Positions 39,806-51,883 of a stretch of DNA of 64,000 bases are shown here, piece after piece. The notes beneath the pieces were generated by a model. The model was not told the DNA's origin, searched no databases, and was given only the letters and a program-made list of their open reading frames with translations. A program made the position numbers and the translations under genes. How positions within the stretch are numbered: position 1 is the first letter of the stretch; the number at the start of each line of letters is the position of its first letter. Source of the DNA: Planococcus sp. MER TA 32b (GTDB taxonomy: Bacteria > Bacillota > Bacilli > Bacillales_A > Planococcaceae); the NCBI GenBank assembly GCA_023715185.1, contig JAMCAN010000001.1:1736001-1800000 (forward strand). The letters run 5' to 3'.

Positions 39806-40114
39806 TTAAAGCTCTTCGTTTTCCTCTTCTTCAGCAAGGAAAGTATTCAGCATTTCTTCGATCATGTCCCATTCTTCATCAGTTTCAACCGGCAAAAGAT
39901 CGCCGCCTGCCACTTTCCCATCAACATCTGTGTTTTCAGTGAAAGATGATGCCTGGATTTCGATTTCGCCTTCTTCATCTTCTTCAGCGCCAACCGGGAA
40001 ATATAAAACGTATGATTTTCCGAATTCTTCTGAGTCAAATGTAAACAAAATTTCGAATAACTGCTCGTTGCCGTTTTCATCAACGACTGTGATATGTTCT
40101 TGTCCGTGTTCCAT
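39806..40114 (-). CDS. yrzB: DUF1292 family protein YrzB
   Basis: Small acidic protein of unknown function, conserved in Firmicutes next to ruvX. From ATG 40114 (GAGGTG upstream) it has 102 residues starting [21 protein letters not shown], with a central [14 protein letters not shown] and a Glu-rich C-terminus. Ten earlier codons are open but unsupported. Confidence 0.93.
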   Translation of the reverse strand: MEHGQEHITVVDENGNEQLFEILFTFDSEEFGKSYVLYFPVGAEEDEEGEIEIQASSFTENTDVDGKVAGGDLLPVETDEEWDMIEEMLNTFLAEEEENEEL

Positions 40115-40127
40115 TGTCGTCACCTCA

Positions 40128-40544
40128 TTATTTTTTAAAATCAAGATAACCTTGCAAAATCATTACAGCAGCCATCTTGTCGATCACTTTCTTACGGTTC
40201 TTCCGGCTTACGTCTGCAGAAATCAGCATTTTCTCCGCTGCTGCTGTTGTAAGACGTTCATCCCATAAAACCACTGGTATAGCATACGCTTCTTTTAGCA
40301 ATGCTGCAAACTTTTCTGAGGCCTCTGCACGAGGACCGATTGAATTGTTCATGTTTTTCGGGTATCCTACAACAATTTCAGAAACTTCATATTGGCTGAT
40401 CAGTTCACCAAGGCGTTCAAGACCATATTCTTCAATCGCTTCATTGATCTTTACGGTCTCAACTCCCTGTGCCGTCCAGCCGAATGCGTCGCTGATTGCG
40501 ACGCCGACTGTTTTAGAACCTACGTCCAGCCCCATTATTCTCAT
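40128..40544 (-). CDS. ruvX: Pre-16S rRNA nuclease RuvX/YqgF (YrrK)
   Basis: RNase H-fold nuclease that processes the 5' end of 16S rRNA; formerly called a Holliday junction resolvase. The 138-residue protein has [16 protein letters not shown] at 4-19, [17 protein letters not shown] and the catalytic [16 protein letters not shown] precedes the ATG. Middle gene of ireB-ruvX-yrzB. Confidence 0.96.
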   Translation of the reverse strand: MRIMGLDVGSKTVGVAISDAFGWTAQGVETVKINEAIEEYGLERLGELISQYEVSEIVVGYPKNMNNSIGPRAEASEKFAALLKEAYAIPVVLWDERLTTAAAEKMLISADVSRKNRKKVIDKMAAVMILQGYLDFKK

Positions 40545-40547
40545 AAT

Positions 40548-40814
40548 CTATTCCTCATTATTCTTTTTGATATAGAACTTCACAAGTTCTTCAAGGATTT
40601 CATCCCGTTCGAGTTTGCGAATTTTGTTCCTTGCATCCTGATGGCGAGGAATATAAGCCGGGTCCCCGGATAAAAGATAGCCGACAATCTGATTAATCGG
40701 GTTATAGCCTTTTTCTTCCAATGACGCATGCACTTCCAGCATCACTCGTTTTACATCTTGCTCCATCGATTCATCAGACGAATCAAACTTCATAGTGCGA
40801 TCGAATGAACTCAC
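40548..40814 (-). CDS. ireB: IreB family regulatory protein (YrzL)
   Basis: Small protein; in Enterococcus IreB is a substrate of the kinase IreK and affects cephalosporin resistance. The chosen GTG at 40814 (6 nt after GAGGTG) gives 88 residues starting SSFDRTMKF and containing [20 protein letters not shown] and [17 protein letters not shown], the full family signature. The longer frame to 40874 adds a basic stretch not found in the family. Confidence 0.92.
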   Translation of the reverse strand: MSSFDRTMKFDSSDESMEQDVKRVMLEVHASLEEKGYNPINQIVGYLLSGDPAYIPRHQDARNKIRKLERDEILEELVKFYIKKNNEE

Positions 40815-40902
40815 GACAAGCACCTCGCTTTCGGATTTAGATAGGAAAAACCTTTTCCGCTGCCTGATTTCCATTATATACGATAAAAGTCATTTATTAA
40901 AC

Positions 40903-43527
40903 CTATTTGACTAACTCGTATACAGACTCCAGAGCCGCATCCAGTTTTCCAGGTTCTTTTGCGCCTGCCATCGCCATGTCCGGACGGCCGCCGCCTTTTC
41001 CGCCGCATTGTTCTGCTACATGTTTGACGATTTGGCCCGCATGATAGTTCCCGCCTGCCAGCTCTTTTGTCACACCAGCAGCAAGCATGACTTTTTCTCC
41101 GTCAACAGCGCCCAGAACAATAATTGCATTATCAAGCTTCTGTTTCAGGTCATCCATCATCTGGCGCAGCTGGTTATTGTCTTTTGCCTCGACACGGGCT
41201 GACAGCACCTGAACATCTCCCACCGTCTTCACAGCATCCAGGATGCCTGCGGATTGCGCATTGGAAATTTTCGCCATCAACGATTCATTTTCCCGCTGCA
41301 GCGCTTTTTGATCCGCAAGGAAAGTCTGTACTTTCTGGATAAGATCTTTCGGATTGGATTTCAGTAAAGACGCCGCTTCTTCCAAGGTACGCTCTGTGTT
41401 CTTAAGGTTTTCATACGCGCCTTTTCCTGTCAAAGCTTCGATGCGGCGGATACCTGCGCCTATTCCGCTTTCCGATACAATCTTAAACAAACCGATTTCA
41501 GCAGTGTTGCCTACATGGACGCCGCCGCAGAGCTCTAATGAGTAGCCCCCGATTTCAACTACGCGCACGACATCACCATATTTTTCGCCGAACAATGCCA
41601 TTGCTCCCATTTCTTTCGCTTCCTGTAAATTATGGTAGCCGGTTGCGACTGCGATGCTGTCCCAGATTTTATTGTTTACAATATTTTCGATCTCTTCGAG
41701 TTCTTCCGCTGTCACTTGCCCGAAATGCGAGAAGTCAAAACGCAGACGGTCAGGACCGACATAAGAACCCGCCTGGTTGACATGGCTGCCAAGGACATCT
41801 TTTAATGCCTGGTGCAACAGGTGTGTCGCTGTATGGTTCTTCACGGTGTGGCTGCGTTCTTCGACATCCACTTTCGCTTCCACTGCCGATTTCGTCAGTT
41901 CACCGGAATCGATTCGGATGGAATGGATATTCTGGCCGTTCGGCGCTTTTTTGACATCGAGCACAAATGCCTGCACCAGGTCATTGCGCAGGATGCCGTG
42001 ATCGGCAATCTGTCCGCCGCTTTCCGCATAGAAAGGCGTACGGTCAAGAATCACCTGCACCTCTTCGCCTTCCTGAGCGTGTTCGACAAGTTCTCCGTCT
42101 TTGATGATGAACAGTACATTCGATTCTGCGACTGTATCCGTGTAACCGATAAATTCACTCGGTTCTTTGATGTTGCCGAGAACCTCTGATTGTGTCTGCA
42201 TCGAATTGACGTTCTGGCGAGCGCTTCTTGCGCGTTCACGCTGAGCCATCATAGCTTGTTCAAAGCCCGGATGGTCGATGGTCATGCCCGCTTCTTCCGC
42301 GTATTCTTCTGTCAGTTCAATCGGGAAACCATAAGTATCATAAAGACGGAATGCATCTTCGCCAGGAATTTCGCTGCTTCCGTCAGCTTTTTGCTTATCC
42401 GTAACATTGGACAAGATAGCCAGTCCTTCATTCAGCGTTTCATGGAAACGTTCTTCTTCAAGTTTCATAACGCGTACAATAAAGTCTTCTTTTTCGTTCA
42501 CTTCCGGATAGAATGCTTTCATGATATCTCCGACAATCGGCACCAATTGGAACATGAACGGTTTCTCGATGCCCAATTTTTTCGCGTAACGGACTGCACG
42601 GCGCAGGAGTCTGCGAAGCACATAACCGCGGCCTTCATTGGACGGAAGCGCGCCGTCACCGATCGCAAATGCAACAGTTCGCACATGGTCGGCGATCACT
42701 TTGAACGCCAGATCGCTGTCTTTGTCTTCGCCGTATTTCTTGCCGGAAATCTCTTCCGTTTTTCTGATGATCGGCATGAACAGATCTGTGTCGAAATTCG
42801 TCGGCACATCCTGTACGACACACGCCATGCGCTCAAGTCCCATTCCCGTATCGATATTCTGTTTTGGCAGCGGTGTATAGGTGTGGTCCGCGTTATGGTT
42901 GAACTGCGAGAACACCAGGTTCCAGATTTCTAGATAGCGGTCATTTTCGCCGCCCGGATATAATTCAGGATCGTTTAAGTCACTGCCGTAGCTTTCGCCG
43001 CGGTCATAGAAGATTTCTGAGTTCGGTCCGCTTGGGCCTTCCCCGATATCCCAGAAATTCCCTTCTAAACGGATAATCCGCTCAGCCGGCACACCGACTT
43101 CATTCAGCCAGATGCCATATGCTTCTTCGTCTTCGGGATGCACTGTCACTGACAGGAGTTCCGGGTCGAAGCCGATCCATTTCGGATCCGTCAGGAATTC
43201 CCAAGCCCAGTGGATCGCTTCTTTTTTGAAGTATTCACCGATCGAGAAGTTGCCGAGCATTTCGAAGAATGTATGGTGGCGTGCTGTCACACCTACGTTT
43301 TCGATATCGTTCGTGCGGATGGATTTCTGCGCATTGACGATCCGCGGGTTTTTCGGGATGACGCGTCCGTCGAAATATTTCTTCAGAGTTGCGACGCCGC
43401 TGTTGATCCAAAGCAATGATGGGTCTTCAAATGGCACAAGCGGTGCACTTGGCTCCTGATCATGTCCTTTTTCTTTGAAAAAGTCCAAATACAGCTGTCT
43501 GATTTCTTCTGCTTTTAAATTCTTCAT
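40903..43527 (-). CDS. alaS: Alanyl-tRNA synthetase
   Basis: Charges tRNA-Ala and edits mischarged Ser/Gly. The 874-residue protein (usual about 875) has the class II catalytic core ([17 protein letters not shown] ... [15 protein letters not shown]), the editing-domain zinc motif [11 protein letters not shown], and the C-Ala domain with [22 protein letters not shown] precedes the ATG. A T-box leader lies upstream but is separated from the gene by about 290 bp containing a palindromic repeat. Confidence 0.98.
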   Translation of the reverse strand: MKNLKAEEIRQLYLDFFKEKGHDQEPSAPLVPFEDPSLLWINSGVATLKKYFDGRVIPKNPRIVNAQKSIRTNDIENVGVTARHHTFFEMLGNFSIGEYFKKEAIHWAWEFLTDPKWIGFDPELLSVTVHPEDEEAYGIWLNEVGVPAERIIRLEGNFWDIGEGPSGPNSEIFYDRGESYGSDLNDPELYPGGENDRYLEIWNLVFSQFNHNADHTYTPLPKQNIDTGMGLERMACVVQDVPTNFDTDLFMPIIRKTEEISGKKYGEDKDSDLAFKVIADHVRTVAFAIGDGALPSNEGRGYVLRRLLRRAVRYAKKLGIEKPFMFQLVPIVGDIMKAFYPEVNEKEDFIVRVMKLEEERFHETLNEGLAILSNVTDKQKADGSSEIPGEDAFRLYDTYGFPIELTEEYAEEAGMTIDHPGFEQAMMAQRERARSARQNVNSMQTQSEVLGNIKEPSEFIGYTDTVAESNVLFIIKDGELVEHAQEGEEVQVILDRTPFYAESGGQIADHGILRNDLVQAFVLDVKKAPNGQNIHSIRIDSGELTKSAVEAKVDVEERSHTVKNHTATHLLHQALKDVLGSHVNQAGSYVGPDRLRFDFSHFGQVTAEELEEIENIVNNKIWDSIAVATGYHNLQEAKEMGAMALFGEKYGDVVRVVEIGGYSLELCGGVHVGNTAEIGLFKIVSESGIGAGIRRIEALTGKGAYENLKNTERTLEEAASLLKSNPKDLIQKVQTFLADQKALQRENESLMAKISNAQSAGILDAVKTVGDVQVLSARVEAKDNNQLRQMMDDLKQKLDNAIIVLGAVDGEKVMLAAGVTKELAGGNYHAGQIVKHVAEQCGGKGGGRPDMAMAGAKEPGKLDAALESVYELVK

Positions 43528-43562
43528 TTGTTTTCCTCCTAATTACTTAGATAATTTTAATA

Positions 43563-43720
43563 ATCGATATTTCGCAAAATAGCTCCGCTTTCCTGGGGGC
43601 TTGCACTGAGCTAACTCGTTCTCGTTTCACTTCGCCCGAGTGGATCTCAGCACTTCGCTCGAAACACAGTTGGAAAACCAACTGTGTTTCTAATCCCCTG
43701 GGAGTCTCCGCTTTTTTGCT
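43563..43720. repeat. Palindromic repeat between alaS T-box and alaS (family 2)
   Basis: Starts TCGATATTTCGCAAAATAGCT and ends near CTGGGAGTCTCCGCTTTTTT. CCTGGGGG pairs with CCCCTGGG at the two ends. The centre has a perfect hairpin AAACACAGTTGG-AAAA-CCAACTGTGTTT (43662-43689). It shares an inverted segment (GATCCACTCGG..CGAAGTG) with 19296-19340. No coding potential seen. Confidence 0.8.
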
Positions 43721-43818
43721 CCATATCTGGGAGTGAACCTTTAGATGAAATAGCGGTAAGCTTCCATATGGAGCTAATTCATCTGGTTATTAAAAATAAA
43801 AAGATATCCGATGGATAT

Positions 43819-44066
43819 AAAAATAGCCTCCATCCCTTGCGTAAACGCAAGGGACGAAGGCTATTGATTCGCGGTACCACCCTAATTACACGGAAATAAT
43901 CTTCCGTGTCTCTCATTGGTGCCTTAACGCGGCTTTACGGCAGGGATTAGCTGCACTCAGGAGTAGCTTTCTAAAATATCTTCGCGAAGATCCTTTCAGC
44001 CGGGGGATCTATTTCTGGACGCATGGTATTTTATACTTTCTCCATCAACGTTTTGAATATTCTATA
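43819..44066 (-). promoter_or_regulatory. T-box leader controlling alaS
   Basis: On the minus strand the leader has the T-box AATTAGGGTGGTACCGCG (43870-43887), stem III ACACGGAA/TTCCGTGT, and a terminator AATAGCC..CTTGCG/CGCAAG..GGCTATT followed by TTTTTAT (43819-43866). The likely specifier is GCT (43965-43967) in AGAAAGCTACTCC, an alanine codon. Uncharged tRNA-Ala would stabilise the antiterminator. Confidence 0.93.
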
Positions 44067-44072
44067 GCTTGA

Positions 44073-44101
44073 ATTATAGAAAAGTTATTTGGTCCTGTCA
44101 A
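44073..44101 (-). promoter_or_regulatory. Consensus sigma-A promoter of the alaS T-box
   Basis: Minus strand TTGACA (44096-44101), 17-bp spacer, TATAAT (44073-44078); perfect in both hexamers. It starts 9 bp after the end of recD2. Confidence 0.95.
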
Positions 44102-44109
44102 CACAGTCA

Positions 44110-46605
44110 TCAAGACTCCATAAAATCACGCGGCGTAATGCCTTTCATCCCGATCAGCGGATGGATGGCGTGAACGTTGTCATTTGTCAGCGAAGCTGGT
44201 CCATCCGCTTCTGCGGCAATAGGCTGTCCAGCAGGCTTCGATTGTTCAGCCGTTTGTGAGGACGCAGCTGGCTTAGCAGAAACAGTTTTCTGCTGCTCAG
44301 GCTCTCTCTCGGGTTTATTGCCATCCGCTTCTGGGCCGGACAGCGACAGCCGGTCTTTCAATGTGGTCATGCGCTTCGTATCGTCCGTGCGTTCGACGCC
44401 ATAGCGGAATACGCCGGGGTCGCCGCAAAGGATCAGAAAATCCTTGCTGCGGGTGATTCCGGTGTAAAGCAGATTGCGGCGCAGCATTTTCATATAGCCG
44501 CGGACAACCGGCATGATGACAGTCGGAAATTCGGAGCCCTGCGATTTATGGATGGAACAGCAATAAGCCAGCGTCAGCTGATTGAGGTCGCTGCGCTGAT
44601 AGGTCACTTCGATGCCATCGAACGACACGACCAGGACGTCCTGTTTTTCGACCGTCTCACTCGCTTTCATGATGGCGACCACTTCGCCCATGTCACCGTT
44701 GAAGACATTGCTCTCCGGCTGGTTGACGAGCTGCAGCACTTTATCTTTAACACGGTAGGTGATATCACCAAAGACCAGTTCTTTCCGTTTGCCGTCCGGA
44801 TTCGGGTTGACCATCTGCTGGATCATCTTGTTCAGCGCGTCTATGCCCGCCGGCCCCTTATACATCGGCGCGAGGACCTGGATGTCCTTGATGTGATGGC
44901 CTTTGGCAAGCGCGCTTTTGACCACTTTCTCGACCACTTCCGGAATTTGTTCGGCACCGGCTTTGATGAATGAACGGTCAGAAGTTTTAGCCGTGATATC
45001 TTCCGGCAGCTGTCCGTTTTTCATCTGATGCGCCAATTCTATAATGGAAGAACCTGAAGTCTGGCGGTAAATATGTGTCAATTCGACTGTCGGGATCCGT
45101 TTCGAATCGAGAAGGTCACGCAGCACCTGGCCCGGCCCCACCGGCGGCAGCTGATCCTGGTCGCCGACGAAAATAATCTGGGCGTCATCAGGCACAGCCT
45201 TCAGCAATTGATGCGCAAGCCACGTATCGACCATCGACATCTCATCGATGATGATCAATTTCCCTTCGATTTCTTTCTCTGTCTCTTCTTCCCTTTCCTG
45301 GCCGTTAAAGCCCAGCAAACGGTGGATCGTCATCGCCGGAAGTTCGGTCGACTCGCTCAGCCGTTTTGCGGCACGGCCGGTTGGCGCCGCGAGAATAATC
45401 GGAAAAGGCTCTTTTTTCTTGGCATAATCTTTCGGATCCAGCGATAAGCCGTGAAGTTCCGCATACACTTCAACAAGCCCGCGAACCACTGTCGTCTTGC
45501 CTGTTCCGGGTCCGCCCGTTAAAATCATGACCGATGAATTAAGGCTGGATTCGATCGCCTGCACTTGTGTTTCCGCGTAACTGACACCAAGGCGTTCTTC
45601 CGCTTCCCCGAGCGCTTTCCGCACTTCGGAAGACGGGAAACCATCCCGGTTTTCCTGTGAAGCGAGTAAGGTTTCCAATTTTGTCGCTATGCCCACTTCC
45701 GAATAATAGAGCGACGGCAAATAAAGACGCGTTTCTTCCCCCGCGACTTTGCTTTCTTCATTTAATTCGATGGCAGCCTGGGAAATGGCTTCGATCGAAA
45801 TTTCTTCACGCTGTCTTGCCTCAAGCATTTCCTTGACCTGCGGTATGAGGGTTTTGGCATCGATATATACGTGCCCTTCAGATAAGGATGCCTGATTCAG
45901 TAAATGCAGGATCGAGGCTTTGATGCGGTCCGGATGGCTGCCGGTCAACCCCAGTTTCGCGCCAAGTTCATCCGCCCGCTGAAAACCGATCCCTTCGATT
46001 TCTTCGATAAGGCGGAAAGGGTTTTTCGTCAGGATGTCGATCGTTTCTTCCCGGTAAGCCTGAAAAATGCGCATCCCGACTTGCGGACCGAATCCCCAGT
46101 CATTCAGCTGGATCATCACCCGCTCCAGCCCCAGGTTCATCTGCAGCGTCGAGCGGATTGTATCTTTTTTCTCATCGGACAAGCGCGGCACAACATCAAG
46201 CGCTTCCGGGTCTTCCAGAATTTTCTTGATGGCATCCTTGCCTAATTTTTTGACGATCGTTTCAGCCGTCTTCCGGCCGATGCCATTGAACATATCGCTC
46301 GACAGATAATGCACGATGCCCTGCTCGGTTTCCGGCACTTCTTTTGTAAATGTCTCCACTTGGAACTGGATGCCGTAGCGCGGATGATTTTTCACCGCTC
46401 CTGTAAAACGGTATTCTTCTTCCATGGAAAGTTCAGGAAAATATCCTGACACGATGATTTCTTTTTCTGCGTAAGAGGTGTTGGTCTGATGGATTTTCAC
46501 TTTTGCGATGGTGAAAAGATTTTGGGGATTGTGAAAAATCGAAACGACCGGCCGACCAAGCACAAATTGCGTTTCTTCCTGAAATAAATCAATTTGTCCT
46601 GTCAT
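44110..46605 (-). CDS. recD2: ATP-dependent RecD2-type DNA helicase
   Basis: 5'-3' helicase of the SF1B RecD2 group, not part of RecBCD. The 831-residue protein from ATG 46605 has an N-terminal OB/HhH region (MFNGIGRKTAETIVKKLG, GIGFQRADELG), Walker A GGPGTGKTTVV, IIDEMSMVD, GDQDQLPPVGPG, and the UvrD-like end SIHKSQGSEFPTVIMP with YTGITRSK. The Ala/Pro/Gln-rich stretch near the C-terminus is low complexity. A seven-codon extension to GTG 46626 overlaps the AAAGGGG and is rejected. Confidence 0.96.
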   Translation of the reverse strand: MTGQIDLFQEETQFVLGRPVVSIFHNPQNLFTIAKVKIHQTNTSYAEKEIIVSGYFPELSMEEEYRFTGAVKNHPRYGIQFQVETFTKEVPETEQGIVHYLSSDMFNGIGRKTAETIVKKLGKDAIKKILEDPEALDVVPRLSDEKKDTIRSTLQMNLGLERVMIQLNDWGFGPQVGMRIFQAYREETIDILTKNPFRLIEEIEGIGFQRADELGAKLGLTGSHPDRIKASILHLLNQASLSEGHVYIDAKTLIPQVKEMLEARQREEISIEAISQAAIELNEESKVAGEETRLYLPSLYYSEVGIATKLETLLASQENRDGFPSSEVRKALGEAEERLGVSYAETQVQAIESSLNSSVMILTGGPGTGKTTVVRGLVEVYAELHGLSLDPKDYAKKKEPFPIILAAPTGRAAKRLSESTELPAMTIHRLLGFNGQEREEETEKEIEGKLIIIDEMSMVDTWLAHQLLKAVPDDAQIIFVGDQDQLPPVGPGQVLRDLLDSKRIPTVELTHIYRQTSGSSIIELAHQMKNGQLPEDITAKTSDRSFIKAGAEQIPEVVEKVVKSALAKGHHIKDIQVLAPMYKGPAGIDALNKMIQQMVNPNPDGKRKELVFGDITYRVKDKVLQLVNQPESNVFNGDMGEVVAIMKASETVEKQDVLVVSFDGIEVTYQRSDLNQLTLAYCCSIHKSQGSEFPTVIMPVVRGYMKMLRRNLLYTGITRSKDFLILCGDPGVFRYGVERTDDTKRMTTLKDRLSLSGPEADGNKPEREPEQQKTVSAKPAASSQTAEQSKPAGQPIAAEADGPASLTNDNVHAIHPLIGMKGITPRDFMES

Positions 46606-46656
46606 GCCGATCGTTCCCCTTTCCACTATATAAAATGAACTAATAATTCAATGTAA

Positions 46657-46726
46657 TCGATATTCCGCAAAACAGCTTCGAAGACATTAGCCGACGACTG
46701 CGAGGCTAAGTCTTTGCGACGAAGCG
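46657..46726. repeat. 70-bp dispersed palindromic repeat (family 2, short form)
   Basis: Inverted relative to 35509-35578 with 64/70 identity. It starts TCGATATTCCGCAAAACAGC. The inner arms AAGACATTAGCC and GGCTAAGTCTT pair with one bulge. It lies between the TPR gene stop and the recD2 start. Confidence 0.85.
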
Positions 46727-46759
46727 ATATATGGTGTTTCATTTGATCAACTTATATAA

Positions 46760-47419
46760 TTATTGAAGATTTGATTTAATCATATCATATGCGTACCGCG
46801 CCATTTCATTTTCTTCGTCGAGTGTAAATGCCTGCTCGAGATGATGCATGGCATCTTCCGTGCGGTTGGTTGAAACGGCATATAGAACACCCAGATTATA
46901 ATGGGCATCCGAATGGTCCGGCTGCAGTTCCAATACTTTTATGAACTGCGGTTCCGCCAGCTCGAATAACTCCATTGATGCCAGAGTTACGCCGTAGCTC
47001 ATCCGCGCAGCCACATCCGTCTCATCGAGTTCCACTGCTCGCTGCAGGTACGGCAGCGCCAATTTTGTCTGGCCCAGCCGCTCCAGGCATTTGCCGATCA
47101 TGAAATGGGCATCTGCACCTTCCAATTTATACTGCACCGCTTTTTCATAAAGCTTCAGTGCTTCATCATAACGTTCAGCATTGAAATACAGATTAGCCAA
47201 CCCGTAATAAGCTGTTGCTGAAGTTTCATCCAGCGTAATCGCTTTCTGGAAAAAACGTTCAGCACGCTCAGTTTCTTCCATTGAAGTCAATACATGCCCG
47301 AAGTTGATATAACCAAGCGGATTTTCCGGTTCTTCTTCAATGGCCTTAGTGAATGCCTGCACCGCTTCTTCGGTTTTGCCATCCTGTATGGCCTGAATGC
47401 CGATTTCATTGTAATTCAT
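46760..47419 (-). CDS. Tetratricopeptide repeat protein (YrrB-like)
   Basis: Protein-interaction scaffold; YrrB of B. subtilis has the same position between mnmA and recD2. From ATG 47419 it has 219 residues made almost wholly of TPR units (about six, e.g. EEAVQAFTKAIEEEPENPLGY, PYLQRAVELDETDVAARM). No signal peptide. The partner is unknown; a link to tRNA thiolation or helicase genes is only positional. Confidence 0.9.
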   Translation of the reverse strand: MNYNEIGIQAIQDGKTEEAVQAFTKAIEEEPENPLGYINFGHVLTSMEETERAERFFQKAITLDETSATAYYGLANLYFNAERYDEALKLYEKAVQYKLEGADAHFMIGKCLERLGQTKLALPYLQRAVELDETDVAARMSYGVTLASMELFELAEPQFIKVLELQPDHSDAHYNLGVLYAVSTNRTEDAMHHLEQAFTLDEENEMARYAYDMIKSNLQ

Positions 47420-47433
47420 ATGTCTCTCTCCCA

Positions 47434-49699
<2,266 letters not shown>

Positions 49700-49712
49700 C
49701 GTCTAAACTCCT

Positions 49713-50129
49713 CTATATATAAAACATATAATTTTCTGTTGTTGATTCCTGCTGGCTTGCCAGGTCTTCGATCGTTGTGGTGTCCAGGACATTTTTGACG
49801 GCATCCCGGATGCGAATCCACAGTTCACGCTGCGGCTGCGCCTCGTCTTCGATTCCTTCGACAGGCTGTATCGGCCCCTCCAGAACACGTATGACGTCCC
49901 CTGCTGATATTTCTTTCGGATGGCGCGCCAGCATGTAACCGCCGTAGGCCCCTCTCACACTTTTCACCAAACCGGCATTGCGGAGCGGCGCAACCAATTG
50001 CTCCAAATATGCCTCGGACAAATCGTGCTCCGCCGCAATTTTCCGCAGCGGCAGCGGCCCCTCGCCATATTCTTTGCCAAGTGCGATGATTATCGTCAAG
50101 CCGTAGCGGCCTTTTGTTGAAATTTTCAT
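49713..50129 (-). CDS. cymR: Rrf2-family regulator CymR
   Basis: Represses cysteine-uptake and synthesis genes together with CysK (CymR of B. subtilis). The 138-residue winged helix starts MKISTKGRYGLTIIIALG and has DLSEAYLEQLVAPLRNAGLVKSVRG split by conserved turns. It has no cysteine cluster, so it is not an Fe-S regulator of the IscR type. GAGGTG precedes the ATG. Divergent from rarA. Confidence 0.93.
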   Translation of the reverse strand: MKISTKGRYGLTIIIALGKEYGEGPLPLRKIAAEHDLSEAYLEQLVAPLRNAGLVKSVRGAYGGYMLARHPKEISAGDVIRVLEGPIQPVEGIEDEAQPQRELWIRIRDAVKNVLDTTTIEDLASQQESTTENYMFYI

Positions 50130-50168
50130 AAATACACCTCTGAGTCAGATTCCATTATTCTTCAAAAT

Positions 50169-50177
50169 AGTATAGCA
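50169..50177 (-). promoter_or_regulatory. Extended -10 promoter for cymR
   Basis: Minus strand TGCTATACT (TG-n-TATACT) with the hexamer at 50169-50174; no clear -35. Confidence 0.5.
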
Positions 50178-50200
50178 TAAATCAAGCTTATGGACTTGCA

Positions 50201-50229
50201 ATGACTTTTGAAAGCTGTCGCGATATACT
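50201..50229 (+). promoter_or_regulatory. Candidate promoter for rarA
   Basis: ATGACT (50201-50206), 17-bp spacer, TATACT (50224-50229). Confidence 0.45.
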
Positions 50230-50261
50230 AATGGAACAGATGTACGGAAGGAGTTTTTTCA

Positions 50262-51551
50262 TTGCAGAACGAACCATTGGCTTTTCGCATGCGGCCGCGC
50301 ACCATCGATGAAGTGGTGGGACAGCAGGATGTCATCGGACCGCATACCGCTTTATACAAAATGATCCAAAACGGCCACGTGCCGTCCATGCTGCTGTACG
50401 GCGAACCGGGAATCGGCAAGACATCGATCGCCCATGCCATCGCGGGCACTTCGAATCTGCCGTTCATCGCGCTGAACGCCACAACCTCCGGCAAGAAAGA
50501 CGTTGAAGACGTTGTCCGTGAAGCGCGTGTTACGGGCAAAGTCCTCCTGTTCCTGGATGAAATCCATCGATTCAATAAACTCCAGCAGGACGCATTATTG
50601 CCGCATGTGGAAAGCGGCTCGATCGTCCTGATCGGCGCCACGACAGAAAATCCGTTCCACGATGTCAATCCGGCAATCCGTTCACGCTGCGGCGAAATAA
50701 AGCAATTGAAGCGGCTGACCCATGAAGACATCGTCCATTTGCTCGAATCGGCTTTAGAAGATCCGAAGCGCGGGCTCGGCCGGGAAGAAATTGAAATTTC
50801 ACCGGCGCAGGTCGAACGCATTGCTGAAGGAACCAACGGAGATGCCCGAAAAGCGTTGACGATGCTCGAATCGATTATCATCGCGTCCGACGAAATTGAC
50901 GGGAAATATATCGTCGAAGACCAGATGATCGAACAGATGATCAAGCGTGTCGGAGTGTTTGGGGATAAAAAAGGCTCCCATTTCTTCAATCTCCTGTCGG
51001 CTCTTCAGAAATCCGTACGCGGCAGCGACATCAACGCGGCCATGTATTATCTCGCGCATCTTCTGGAAAATGGCGATTTGACCGCTGTCACCCGCCGTCT
51101 TCTGGTCATGGCTTATGAAGATATCGGACTCGCGAACCCTTCTGTCGGTCCGCATGTTCTTGCAGCCTGCCAGGCGGCTGACAGGTTAGGATTGCCTGAA
51201 GCGCGCATACCGCTGGCACAGGCTGTTGCGGAAATGTGCCTGTCAGAGAAATCCAATTCCGCCTATAAAGCGATCGACGCGGCCACAGCCGCCATCAATA
51301 AAGGACTGACCGGCGATATCCCGATGCATTTAAGGGATACCCATTACGCCGGAAGTGCCGAACTCGGCCACGGCGGCTATATCTATCCGCATGATACGCC
51401 GATCGGATCGTTCGGCGGCTGGGCCGATCAGGATTACTTGCCGAAAGAAGTGCAGAAAACGGAATTCTATAAACCGGTCATCGCAGGCGAAGAGAAAAAA
51501 TTCGCCGGCATCTACGAGAAATTGAAATCGTTCCGGAAGAATAAAAAGTGA
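50262..51551 (+). CDS. rarA: Replication-associated recombination protein RarA (MgsA)
   Basis: AAA+ ATPase acting at stalled replication forks. The 429-residue protein has FRMRPRTIDEVVGQQ, Walker A YGEPGIGKTSIA, Walker B LFLDEIHRFNK, IGATTENP sensor 1, and the C-terminal tetramerisation domain (AYEDIGLANPSVGPHVLAACQAA split in the middle). The start is TTG 50262, 8 nt after AAGGAG. Divergent from cymR. Confidence 0.96.
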   Translation: MQNEPLAFRMRPRTIDEVVGQQDVIGPHTALYKMIQNGHVPSMLLYGEPGIGKTSIAHAIAGTSNLPFIALNATTSGKKDVEDVVREARVTGKVLLFLDEIHRFNKLQQDALLPHVESGSIVLIGATTENPFHDVNPAIRSRCGEIKQLKRLTHEDIVHLLESALEDPKRGLGREEIEISPAQVERIAEGTNGDARKALTMLESIIIASDEIDGKYIVEDQMIEQMIKRVGVFGDKKGSHFFNLLSALQKSVRGSDINAAMYYLAHLLENGDLTAVTRRLLVMAYEDIGLANPSVGPHVLAACQAADRLGLPEARIPLAQAVAEMCLSEKSNSAYKAIDAATAAINKGLTGDIPMHLRDTHYAGSAELGHGGYIYPHDTPIGSFGGWADQDYLPKEVQKTEFYKPVIAGEEKKFAGIYEKLKSFRKNKK

Positions 51552-51564
51552 TGAATTTTTGTAT

Positions 51565-51591
51565 AGCCATTCCTTCGGGAGTGGCTTTTTT
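51565..51591 (+). terminator. rarA terminator
   Basis: AGCCATTCC-TTCG-GGAGTGGCT followed by TTTTT, a UUCG-capped stem. Confidence 0.9.
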
Positions 51592-51700
51592 AAATGCAAA
51601 TTTGAATTATTTGGGGAATTGTCTTGCATGTTGATAAGTCCACAGCGTTTTTGAAGAAAATTCACTGCGAAAATGCTTTGCGAGAACCAATCTTTTATGG

Positions 51701-51830
51701 TTATGCGCGGTCAGGCTTTTTTATGCGCGATTAGAGAATTTTGCGCGCGATTATTTTTTTTTATGCGCGTTCCTGAAAACTTATGCGCGATTAGAAACTT
51801 TTATGCGCGTTAAGAGTTTATACTGCGTTG
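51701..51830 (+). repeat. Phased short-repeat array B (TTATGCGCG, exact 20-bp period)
   Basis: TTATGCGCG starts at 51701, 51721, 51761, 51781 and 51801; a one-step variant (TTGCGCGCGA) is at 51741 and a degenerate copy (TACTGCGTTG) at 51821. The period is exactly 20 bp throughout. The second halves of the units vary (GATTAGA is seen twice). Located between convergent rarA and tcdA. Not CRISPR-like. Confidence 0.9.
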
Positions 51831-51853
51831 TCTCCATAATCATCCATTAAAAA

Positions 51854-51878
51854 ACCGGCTCATCCGAAATGAGCCGGT
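51854..51878 (-). terminator. tcdA terminator
   Basis: ACCGGCTCAT pairs with ATGAGCCGGT, followed on minus by TTTTTAATGG. Confidence 0.88.
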
Positions 51879-51883
51879 CCATC

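Noticed and set aside
51701-51830. CRISPR array
   Set aside because: Repeats are about 10 bp with about 10-bp gaps and there are no cas genes; CRISPR repeats and spacers are about 25-40 bp.
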